DNA from: CAZMZW01 sp963802275 | GTDB taxonomy: Bacteria > Chloroflexota > Anaerolineae > Anaerolineales > Anaerolineaceae | DNA: 64,000 bases | Reading direction: 5' to 3' | NCBI GenBank assembly: GCA_963802275.1 | Contig: CAWDIB010000004.1 | Coordinates: 124,001-188,000 of the forward strand | Shown here: positions 17,801-25,488 of the stretch, piece by piece | How positions within the stretch are numbered: position 1 is the stretch's first letter | Layout of the letters: each line of letters begins with the position of its first letter | Program-made: the position numbers and the translations under genes | The notes under the pieces: model-generated | Seen by the model: only the letters and a program-made list of their open reading frames with translations | What the model was told of the DNA's origin: nothing | The model's database searches: none

Positions 17801-20022
17801 CAGCAGAAGAATTCGATGGTTTAAAGGAAATCTTTGATATTGTCCCTGAGAATTGGAAAAATATATTTATCCGACCAGAAGAATTCACAAATTTGGTTTT
17901 GAAGAATTATTCAAGCGTAAACGAGCATCAAAAAGCAAATGAATTTCTTGACTATTTTTTATCCCATACGAAGGATAACATTGCTGTATATGAAATGGCC
18001 GCGGATTTTTGGCGGGACCACCTCAATATTGAAAAAACCAACCAGATGATAACATCTGTCAAACAAAAGATAAATCAGGACGATCAAAATATTCCAATCT
18101 CGCTGAAATGCCTCGAAATTGAATTAATGCTGAATTGTGGAAATGAATTAAGAGCTGCTTCTTTGCTTAATGAAGTTATTGATCAAAATGAAGATAACCC
18201 CAGACTGTTGGCAATTCAATCAAGAATTCTGCTTCGACAATCGGATTATGAAAATGCCGTCAATTTATACGAAAAAGCAAAAAAATCACTAGCGGAGAGA
18301 GATACCTGGATATTGGATGCCGCCCTTGAAATTGGAGATCATGAGGCATTCTCAACACTCATAAAAAAATTCTTCGAAGTTCAATCTGTCTCACCATACT
18401 TGTTAAGCAGGCTATTACAAGAAAAGGCAGAACTTTTCAAACTTAATTTTCAATTAAATGAATTGAGATCAATTAATAAAGAAAGCCAGCATCAAATAAT
18501 AATTGATGAGCTAGTATCAAAATATTCGGATTTACTCTCTGGTGCCATAAAAAATCATCCTGAGATTGCCTTTTGGTTTTCAATCAATCAATCACTGGAT
18601 GGCAACGAAAGCTCTGAGATGTTTAGCAATTCCGAGGGTTTACGGGAATTTCACCTTATTGCGTTCTTACACCGAATAAACAAGAACAAAGAAGCACTGG
18701 ATAAAATGCTCAAAGATCACCAAGCTGATCCGGAGATCAACTTTCAAATGGCGATGCTTCTATTGCAAGATAATCCAGAACGAAGCCGTCAATGTTTTAT
18801 AAATGCAATCTCCAGAAACCCAAGGAATCCTTTGTATCATGCCGGGTTATCATTTCTGGAGATGAAAAATGCCAATTATACGGAAGCATTGCGATTCATT
18901 GAGCAAGCTCTGCAATTAGCGCCAAACGAAACCGAATGGCAGAAATTAGCCACGTCTGCCGCAGAATTGACTGAAAAATGGGATAAGGTAATTACTTTTG
19001 GAGAAGCAGCAATTGCTTCAAACCCAGGAGACCTCCATTCAGCAAAAAAACTGTTACATGCCTATTTGAAAAAAGGTGATGTGCTATCTTCAGAAATATT
19101 AATTCAAAAATTGAATTTGGACGAAGATAAATCAACCGAGGTAATAATTGCTTTGGGAAAAGCTGCATTGATTAAAAAGGATTATCAAAAAGCCATTGAT
19201 TATGCCCATCAAGCTAATAAAAATGATCCCAAATCTGCCGATCCCTTTGTCCTCCTAGCTGAAACCTCTTTAGAATTACATCATTATGATCAAGCCTATG
19301 AGTACGCACAAAAAGCGGTTAAATTAGAACCTGATCAAAACAAAGCCCAGCTTGTTTTTGGTACGGCTATCCAAAAAACAAGGGGGGTTGAAGCTGCAAT
19401 TGAATACCTAAATTCCATCATTGACGAAGGGAATCACTCACCAGCCATCTATGCATGTATTGCTGATTTGATCAAGGATAAGGATGGTGTTGAAGAAGCC
19501 TTGCATTATTTAAAATCCAGCCAGGTGCAACCAAATGAAATAATTTCAAGTCAGATGGCTCACTATGAGTATGAACTTAATAATTTTGCACAGGCAGCAG
19601 ATCAAGCCAGACTAAGCTTGTTACAAAACCCTAACCAACCTGACCTTATTCAGATGTTGGGAATAATTGCTGAAAAAGAAGGCAACCTTGATCAAGCAAT
19701 CAAATATTTTTATGATGCCATATCGTTAAATTCAACGGATCCATTTAATTACATTTCAGCTTCCAACATTTTTATTCACAGAAGAGAATTTATGAAAGCG
19801 CTTGAGATCCTTGAAGATGGCATTAAACGAGCGCATGAAAACTGGTCACTTTATCAGCAGGCAGGGAAAATATATTGGGATGGCAAGAATTTTCAAAAGG
19901 CGGAGGAATATTTTCATCTTGCCCAGCAATTGAACCCATCAGATACACGATTGAAACGGCAGTTGGATACCTTAATCATGAGGAATATCCTGAATACTCA
20001 ACAGGGAGCAAGGATTCAATGA
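14857..20022 (+). CDS. Giant TPR-repeat protein
   Basis: At 1721 residues this is the largest gene of the window, and it consists almost entirely of helical repeats. Residues 1-300 are helical without clear repeats. A Ser/Glu/Lys-rich linker lies at about 305-345. From about 350 to the C-terminus are many TPR units with the usual A-x3-A spacing, for example LAQVYFLLGHYKQAYDTF, LAEAFNTLGFNEKAHEV and LLAETSLELHHYDQAYEYAQ. No enzyme motif, signal peptide or membrane helix was seen, so it should be a cytoplasmic scaffold or sensor. The codons look more A/T-rich than those of alaS downstream. The stop overlaps the start of the caspase-like gene (ATGA), which implies coupled synthesis, probably as partners. 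Confidence 0.9.
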   Translation: MVSSENLEQINLVFPEQDRKVLLRNILNNKILQELIKDKCLNDYLFKINPSLQKFKPINFCQYFIDQKINNIANDQIINDSLDSDKIIKKSVDAYQRLILQKNFEPEISDAYLISFFFAQKFEDKTKENDFLKLIDPEKVNPEKNQILDWIFACLVNNSKEPWVLFQKVLCKYPICSYVEASVNGLIFNLLSDEEIEKASMQILHDQNISLCNQYLEILRKKGMIHPSIRIAQSLLNTQIKFQNYYAAIQQTRNQLNWMNIGKAIEFIKNIGLLYSYAGMNSESVRFYHEAEGFIQVQTEMMEQLIDESDASGKSNAKNHNKLEFTSSESEFKLTSESSVIDYSLPVIPYKKISTLIQKNEYDEAEKLIQRYLSDGISDPTLITLSANINLQRGGYLQALSQFKIASSIHPDDPEISRSLAQVYFLLGHYKQAYDTFSSILFDDNETNNNSDYVVLCKYALKSGQPQLALSNIEKWIEKKKDPQDLLLIAAEAALMENAFEQASKYLQQAITEKKDQPCSWILLSKLHKNSGLVDKSIESLFTGLKYCPSSQVLRLELVKYLVQINNFTQAIKYIEELIDLPPESLEIGLDISQFLMSCNEDDSARRVLEKALNIWPKSQSLKIELSRILIKQKEYERAVDILEQASNEFLLDHEGLKLFVLSLFKSSEEIFPISSALEPAIEEKLDKTISILISLSPEDAWGNLFKAVFLALKAEFSKAYDILSAYFAQSEKASDEMIWRYLIALGQVMVEIGKPESALPLFERANEIKPDLIEIYVYLAEAFNTLGFNEKAHEVSWHAIQHCEQGGLYIDWLSKFLSKIGKSDLVVDQIKKKITQKSVSTRELLLLGFLLFEQKDSNQVYDVIRFLISAKMNQDELMQFLYLSIRCHDYKKAKEILQDEQLLKARNKRKVNLMRACLDYYDGNLSESEHNLSININEFGSSNLERILLHDVISRKSSIVDLKQLLNEITGTKLVNEYLKAAEEFDGLKEIFDIVPENWKNIFIRPEEFTNLVLKNYSSVNEHQKANEFLDYFLSHTKDNIAVYEMAADFWRDHLNIEKTNQMITSVKQKINQDDQNIPISLKCLEIELMLNCGNELRAASLLNEVIDQNEDNPRLLAIQSRILLRQSDYENAVNLYEKAKKSLAERDTWILDAALEIGDHEAFSTLIKKFFEVQSVSPYLLSRLLQEKAELFKLNFQLNELRSINKESQHQIIIDELVSKYSDLLSGAIKNHPEIAFWFSINQSLDGNESSEMFSNSEGLREFHLIAFLHRINKNKEALDKMLKDHQADPEINFQMAMLLLQDNPERSRQCFINAISRNPRNPLYHAGLSFLEMKNANYTEALRFIEQALQLAPNETEWQKLATSAAELTEKWDKVITFGEAAIASNPGDLHSAKKLLHAYLKKGDVLSSEILIQKLNLDEDKSTEVIIALGKAALIKKDYQKAIDYAHQANKNDPKSADPFVLLAETSLELHHYDQAYEYAQKAVKLEPDQNKAQLVFGTAIQKTRGVEAAIEYLNSIIDEGNHSPAIYACIADLIKDKDGVEEALHYLKSSQVQPNEIISSQMAHYEYELNNFAQAADQARLSLLQNPNQPDLIQMLGIIAEKEGNLDQAIKYFYDAISLNSTDPFNYISASNIFIHRREFMKALEILEDGIKRAHENWSLYQQAGKIYWDGKNFQKAEEYFHLAQQLNPSDTRLKRQLDTLIMRNILNTQQGARIQ

Positions 20023-22628
20023 TGAGTGATAAAACCACCGGTTATTCAATCACTCCGGGTGTGATCAATAGGGATGATCTCACTCGATTGCTGAATGATG
20101 CATTGTCATCAGGGAATCTGCGTTTTATTCAGGCAGCCAGCAAAGAATGGCTGAATAAATATTCAAATGACATTGCCTTCCAATGCTTTCTGGCAAGATC
20201 ATCTTTTCAAAATGAAGACCAGAAAACAAATATTGAGTTATTGAAAGGAATTTGCAGGAGAGATCCTGAAAATTCATGGGCGCAAGAATTAGTCCTGAAA
20301 AATAATTCTTATATTAACGAAATTGAAAGCAAATATTTTAGAACCACCCTTTTCTCTTTAGGAAAAGATATACCTGATGATGGAATTGAGGAATGGGGAA
20401 TTCGTCTTAAAGAAATAAGGCGCAAAATCTCGGAAAATGAGGATTTCGCATTAAATGAATATTTTGAGAAATTAATCGGAGATGATTGCCCCGCATCATT
20501 GATGGGAATAAATCATCTGATGGTCCTGAAGAAGCAAAAGAATGATGCAGAAGTATTAAGTAATTATGCAAAGCAATATCATCAAAAATGGCCAGAATGC
20601 ATAGCTGTTACTCTTTATTTAGCCGATTCTCTTATGAAATTGGAGAAAGAGACAAAAGCTGTGGCATTACTGCATGACTGTGCTGTAATGGATCCAGGTG
20701 CTGAAATTATTACCAGGCATTTCGGCAGCCAAAGTGAATACATGGCCATGTGGCCTTCTGAAATGGCTATCCAATTGACAATTCCTGTACCATCACAAAT
20801 TGCCATTCCCCTGAATATGAAACAATTATCATCTGGCATTAATCAAAAAGATGAATCAACCCAGGACCTCGAGAAACCAAATAAATCGATCTTAAGAATG
20901 ATTGGTCACTTACGAAAAGAAAAATTCAAAATGCATGACGAATTTGTTCATGATCAAAAGGATAAAAATGACAAGCCCGATGGGCAAGACCTGGAAGATA
21001 TCATTCAAAAAAACATATTACCCAGAGAACTGAAGGATGACCAAAAGAAACCGGTATATGTAATTCTTTCCATCAAAAATAAATTAATTGCCAAATATGG
21101 CGAAAAAAGCAGTTCCGTAATCTTCGCAGAAATAAAGAAATTGGCTGATAGTGCTTTACTTAATTATGGGTGGCAGTCGGTTGTTTTTTACCCAGATGAC
21201 CTCAATTGCATGCGATTGTATAATCTTGATCCACTGGTTGAAATTGACCCCTGGAAGATCAAACTCGCATTGGTTGACCTCGATAAGCATCTGGGCACCA
21301 AAAAGCAAATGATTTCCGGCGTGCTGATAGTAGGTGGTTCGGATATCGTCCCCTTTCATGCTTTACCTAATCCAACGGATGATAAGGATAAAGAAGTATT
21401 ATCCGATAATCCATATTCAACCCTGGATGCAAATTATTTTGTGCCAGAATGGCCGGTAGGCAGATTGCCAGATGAGGCCACTAATGACCCCGGCCTACTG
21501 CTTAAACAAATTCGGCAGATAACCCTAGCCAATCAAACAAATTACCACTTATCCAATTGGTTGATAAGCGTAAAAGAATGGTTAAGAAAATTAGGTCATC
21601 CTTTTGAAATGATTCACCATCTGATGAATAAACCATTCAATTATGGTTATTCTGCTTCCATCTGGCGCAGATCTTCACTGGCTGCATTTCGTCCTATCGG
21701 AAATGGAAACCATCTCCGGGTAACGCCGCCCTTTGATTCGACCAATCTTGATATTGAACTGCTGAAAAAATCAAAATATGCCTATTTCAATTTACATGGA
21801 CTTGCGGATACAGCAGAATGGTACGGACAAAAAGATATCAGTGAAGACAAGCAAGGTCCTGATTTTCCGACAGCTATAACCGCCAAACAACTTATGAAAA
21901 GTGGCTCGGTTCCAGCAATTGTATTCAGTGAAGCTTGTTATGGAGCTTTTGTTGAGAAAAAGACTTGCGATGATTCAATTGCCCTTAAATTTAAAGATGC
22001 GGGGAATTCTGTATTCATCGGTTCCACCTGCATCGCGTATGGTTCCATCAATACGCCATTGACTGGCGCTGATTTGCTGGCTTTTATATTTTGGAAATTT
22101 GTTCAAGAAGGTCAATCAGCTGGTGAAGCCTTCATGCAAGCCAAGGTCAGTTTTGCCAAGTTGATGATGCAAAGGCAGGGCTATCTGGATGGAGAAGATC
22201 AGAAGATTTTGCTTTCGTTTGTATATTATGGGGATCCATCAGCCAAATTCACGCAAAAGAATAATTCCGTAAAATCCTTCTCAAGAAATGTTGATCTTTT
22301 CAAAATAACAGCCATTTCAGATCATGATGACATGGAAACCATTGGCAATCGCATTTCTGGAGAAATATTAACCAAAATAAAAAATGACCTTAAGATCTAT
22401 CTACCCGGGATCGATAGTGCAGAAATAAGGATTCATCAAGACCAACCAGAAAAAGACAGCGGTCCGATCGAATTTGGAAAAAGGAGTTCATCCGTACACT
22501 CATCTACCGGTCATACGAAGATATCTTATTATCGCCCAGCAATTAATCAGAATAATCGCCATTTTCAGTATGCAAGCGTGACTGTGGACAAAGATGGCAA
22601 AATGGTTAAGCTGGTGATGTCGAGATAA
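20019..22628 (+). CDS. Caspase-like (C25/clan CD) cysteine peptidase with N-terminal helical repeats
   Basis: An 869-residue protein starting at the ATG that overlaps the TPR stop codon; upstream in-frame sequence lies inside the TPR gene and is ignored. Residues 1-260 are helical and TPR-like. About 340-745 form a caspase-hemoglobinase fold related to gingipain/C25 peptidases, with a strand ending in GVLIVGGSDIVPFHALP and the C25-type stretch SDNPYSTLDANYF leading to PVGRLP. The putative dyad is H593 in FNLHGLAD and C640 in FSEACYGAF, 47 residues apart as in clan CD. A polar tail of about 120 residues follows. There is no signal peptide, unlike secreted gingipains, so an intracellular protease or an inactive relative is expected. 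Confidence 0.75.
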   Translation: MMSDKTTGYSITPGVINRDDLTRLLNDALSSGNLRFIQAASKEWLNKYSNDIAFQCFLARSSFQNEDQKTNIELLKGICRRDPENSWAQELVLKNNSYINEIESKYFRTTLFSLGKDIPDDGIEEWGIRLKEIRRKISENEDFALNEYFEKLIGDDCPASLMGINHLMVLKKQKNDAEVLSNYAKQYHQKWPECIAVTLYLADSLMKLEKETKAVALLHDCAVMDPGAEIITRHFGSQSEYMAMWPSEMAIQLTIPVPSQIAIPLNMKQLSSGINQKDESTQDLEKPNKSILRMIGHLRKEKFKMHDEFVHDQKDKNDKPDGQDLEDIIQKNILPRELKDDQKKPVYVILSIKNKLIAKYGEKSSSVIFAEIKKLADSALLNYGWQSVVFYPDDLNCMRLYNLDPLVEIDPWKIKLALVDLDKHLGTKKQMISGVLIVGGSDIVPFHALPNPTDDKDKEVLSDNPYSTLDANYFVPEWPVGRLPDEATNDPGLLLKQIRQITLANQTNYHLSNWLISVKEWLRKLGHPFEMIHHLMNKPFNYGYSASIWRRSSLAAFRPIGNGNHLRVTPPFDSTNLDIELLKKSKYAYFNLHGLADTAEWYGQKDISEDKQGPDFPTAITAKQLMKSGSVPAIVFSEACYGAFVEKKTCDDSIALKFKDAGNSVFIGSTCIAYGSINTPLTGADLLAFIFWKFVQEGQSAGEAFMQAKVSFAKLMMQRQGYLDGEDQKILLSFVYYGDPSAKFTQKNNSVKSFSRNVDLFKITAISDHDDMETIGNRISGEILTKIKNDLKIYLPGIDSAEIRIHQDQPEKDSGPIEFGKRSSSVHSSTGHTKISYYRPAINQNNRHFQYASVTVDKDGKMVKLVMSR

Positions 22629-22629
22629 C

Positions 22630-22662
22630 GTATCATCTTCAAATTTAGATGATACAATTTTT
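22630..22662 (+). terminator. Terminator closing the sigma-54 operon
   Basis: A perfect 9-bp stem (GTATCATCT with AGATGATAC), an 8-base loop and a trailing AATTTTT, one base after the stop of the peptidase gene. Only 30 bases remain before the alaS ATG. Confidence 0.88.
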
Positions 22663-22692
22663 CTCCAAAACACAACACAAACAGGTGTAAAG

Positions 22693-25437
22693 ATGCAGGA
22701 AAAAATAACCGGGGCTTCCATCCGCCAATCGTTCATAGATTTCTTCAAGCAAAAAGGGCACACCTATGTGCCATCTGCGCCTTTGGTACCTGGTGGCGAT
22801 CAGACCCTGCTTTTTACCAACGCGGGCATGGTCCAATTTAAAGAAGTGTTTCTTGGAACTGACAAACGGCCTTATACCCGGGCTGTAAATTCTCAAAAGT
22901 GCATGCGTGTTGCTGGCAAGCATAATGACCTGGATGATGTTGGAAAGGATGATACCCACCATACCTTTTTTGAAATGCTGGGGAACTGGTCTTTTGGTGA
23001 TTATTACAAGAAAGAGGCAATATCCTGGGCATGGGAATTATTAACCGATGTTTGGAAGATGGATAAAAATCGCTTATGGGTGACTTGTTTTCAAGATGAA
23101 AAGAATGAAATCCCGCAAGATGATGAGGCGGCAGATGCATGGGCTTCTCAACCGGGATTTAACAAACAACATATTGTTTTCCTGGGAAGAAAGGACAATT
23201 TTTGGGAAATGGCCGAAACAGGTCCATGCGGGCCTTGTAGTGAAATCTACATCGATTTAGGAGAAGAATACTGCCCCAAAAGAGGGGACCCGGAACACAT
23301 TTGTGATATTCAGCATGATTGTCGCCGTTACCTTGAATTTTGGAATCTTGTTTTCATTCAGTACAACCGCCTCAGCCCAACTGAACTTGCCAGTCTGCCA
23401 GCAAGGCACGTGGACACCGGCATGGGATTGGAAAGGGTTGCCTCCATCCTGCAGAATACCAAATCCAACTATGGCACGGACCTCCTTTTACCTTTGATGG
23501 ATGTGGTTGCCGCATTGACCCAGCATACAGAAAAACAAAGGCAAGAGAACCTTACTCCATATCGCGTAATTGCAGACCACAGTCGGGCTGCCGCATTCCT
23601 GATTGCAGATGGAGTTGTGCCGGGCAACGTGGGCAGGAATTATGTTTGCAGGATGATCATTCGCAGGGCTTCACGATTTGGCGGGAAGATTGGTCTGAAT
23701 GACCCGTTTCTGGCAACGGTAGCAGAAAAAGTCATCGATATTTATGGCACCGCCTATGGTGAATTAAAGAAAAACAAAAAAGCAATCTTGGAAAACATCA
23801 CACGCGAAGAAAAAAGGTTTCACAGTACCATCGAAACTGGCTTGACGCGTCTTCAGGATTTCCTGGATGAAGTAAAGAAAAAAGGCAATTCAATTCTTGA
23901 TGGGAAAATTGCTTTCGATCTTTACGCCACCAATGGTTTACCATATGAAATTGCCCGTGACGTAGCCCGTGAACAAGGGTTGGATATCGAAGAAAAAGGT
24001 TTTCGGGAAGCAATGGAGGAACACCGCATCAGCTCTGGTGCTGGAAAAATATTTGGAGAAATGGGCGGAGATCATGCTGACATTTATGCAGACATTTTAG
24101 TTAAGTTAAAAGACGAAAACAAATTGTCAGACGATATTCAATACGACCCTTACACAACTCCGATCGTAAAAACGAAAATGATCGCGTTGATGAAAGACAA
24201 AAAAATAATTGGTAAAGCACAAGAGGGTGACAAGATTGAAGTTATCCTGCCTAAGACCTGCTTTTACATCGAATCAGGCGGCCAGGTGGCTGATAAAGGA
24301 TGGATCAAATCCTTATCGGCAAATGAGTGGGAGATACGAATAGAAAACGTTTTTCGCCCTGCAGCAGGGGTGATCATCCATTCAGGAATGGTGACAAAAG
24401 GTTCTCCCAAGGTGGATGAACCGGTTGTGGCAGAAGTGGATCAGCAGCGAAGAATGGATATCATGCGCAACCATACTGCCACCCATTTGCTGCATGCTGA
24501 ATTACGCAGAGTCCTGGGTGAACAGGTGCGACAGGCAGGATCGCTGGTAGCGCCGGATAGGTTACGGTTCGATTTTACTCATAATCAACCGTTGTCACCG
24601 GAAGAATTGGACCAGGTTGAGCAAGGGGTTAATCAAAAAATTCTTGTCAATCTTTCCGTATCCATGGAGGAGAAGGGGCTATCCCAGGCTACAGAAGAAG
24701 GGGCCATGGCGTTATTTGGTGAAAAATACGGTGAAAGGGTACGAACCATCACCATCAGTGATAAAGAGAAAGTGTCCTACGAATTATGTGGAGGTACCCA
24801 TGTGGACCACACTGGAGATATCGGTTCTTTTATTATTGTATCTGAGTCAAGCATCGCATCCGGTATACGCCGCATTGAGGCGCTGACCGGTTCGGCAGCG
24901 TATCAGTTTATCCATGAGCGATTATGCGAGCTGAGAAAAATTGCATCAAAATTATCTTCCGCCATCGAGGAAATTCAACCACATTTTGAAACCCTGTTGA
25001 TGGAAAATGCGGAAAATCAAAAGAGAATCAACGAATTGCAGGAACAACTGGCCAGGTTCGAATACGAAAACAATAAAAAACGGGATTTAAGGCAGCTTAA
25101 GGACACATCGATTTTATTGACAACCATCAACGGCATTAACGTTGAAACCATGCGAAAAATTTCAGATATTTTTCGCCAGGAATTTAATAAAGGGATTTTG
25201 ACCATCGCTTCCATTGATGAAGCTTCCAAGCGGCTAACACTAATGGTGGCAGTTACTGATGCTTTGAGCAAAGAAAACGGAATTGATGCAATTAAGTTGG
25301 TAAAAGAGATCGGGCCGATAATTGGGGGAGGGGGAGGCGGCAAACCCACACTTGCCCAGGCAGGCGGCAGCAAACCCGAAAACCTCCCTGAAGCATTTAC
25401 TAAGTTGGAGAATCTGGTAAAAATAAAAATTGAATAA
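22693..25437 (+). CDS. alaS: Alanyl-tRNA synthetase
   Basis: A 914-residue class II synthetase that charges tRNA-Ala. The N-terminal catalytic domain has FTNAGMVQFKEVFLG, ETGPCGPCSEIYID and TGMGLERVASIL. The editing domain has HTATHLLH and CGGTHV, which together form the zinc site that removes mischarged Ser or Gly. The C-terminal C-Ala/DHHA1 region ends with IIGGGGGGKPTLAQAGG. Length is slightly above the usual 870-880. The ATG at 22693 follows AGGTG. It is adjacent to the sigma-54 operon but separated from it by the terminator, so its own promoter must overlap the terminator or the end of the previous gene. Confidence 0.98.
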   Translation: MQEKITGASIRQSFIDFFKQKGHTYVPSAPLVPGGDQTLLFTNAGMVQFKEVFLGTDKRPYTRAVNSQKCMRVAGKHNDLDDVGKDDTHHTFFEMLGNWSFGDYYKKEAISWAWELLTDVWKMDKNRLWVTCFQDEKNEIPQDDEAADAWASQPGFNKQHIVFLGRKDNFWEMAETGPCGPCSEIYIDLGEEYCPKRGDPEHICDIQHDCRRYLEFWNLVFIQYNRLSPTELASLPARHVDTGMGLERVASILQNTKSNYGTDLLLPLMDVVAALTQHTEKQRQENLTPYRVIADHSRAAAFLIADGVVPGNVGRNYVCRMIIRRASRFGGKIGLNDPFLATVAEKVIDIYGTAYGELKKNKKAILENITREEKRFHSTIETGLTRLQDFLDEVKKKGNSILDGKIAFDLYATNGLPYEIARDVAREQGLDIEEKGFREAMEEHRISSGAGKIFGEMGGDHADIYADILVKLKDENKLSDDIQYDPYTTPIVKTKMIALMKDKKIIGKAQEGDKIEVILPKTCFYIESGGQVADKGWIKSLSANEWEIRIENVFRPAAGVIIHSGMVTKGSPKVDEPVVAEVDQQRRMDIMRNHTATHLLHAELRRVLGEQVRQAGSLVAPDRLRFDFTHNQPLSPEELDQVEQGVNQKILVNLSVSMEEKGLSQATEEGAMALFGEKYGERVRTITISDKEKVSYELCGGTHVDHTGDIGSFIIVSESSIASGIRRIEALTGSAAYQFIHERLCELRKIASKLSSAIEEIQPHFETLLMENAENQKRINELQEQLARFEYENNKKRDLRQLKDTSILLTTINGINVETMRKISDIFRQEFNKGILTIASIDEASKRLTLMVAVTDALSKENGIDAIKLVKEIGPIIGGGGGGKPTLAQAGGSKPENLPEAFTKLENLVKIKIE

Positions 25438-25441
25438 AACC

Positions 25442-25476
25442 AATCAGGCCAATATCTTTATAGGCTGATTTGTTTT
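25442..25476. terminator. Weak hairpin between alaS and gcvPB
   Basis: AATCAGGCC can pair with GGCTGATT if one G is bulged out, and the second arm is followed by TGTTTT. It lies between two convergent genes and may end alaS transcription. Support is modest because of the bulge and the short T run. Confidence 0.45.
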
Positions 25477-25488
25477 CGTGAATCCTAT

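Noticed and set aside
19875..20018. In-frame upstream extension of the caspase-like gene
   Set aside because: It lies wholly inside the TPR gene in another frame. The ATG at 20019 overlaps the TPR stop with an upstream AGGA, the usual coupling arrangement.
20019..22628. Type III-E CRISPR TPR-CHAT (Craspase) component
   Set aside because: There is no gRAMP effector, no Cas gene and no CRISPR repeat in the window, the TPR part is a separate gene, and the protease core resembles C25 more than CHAT.
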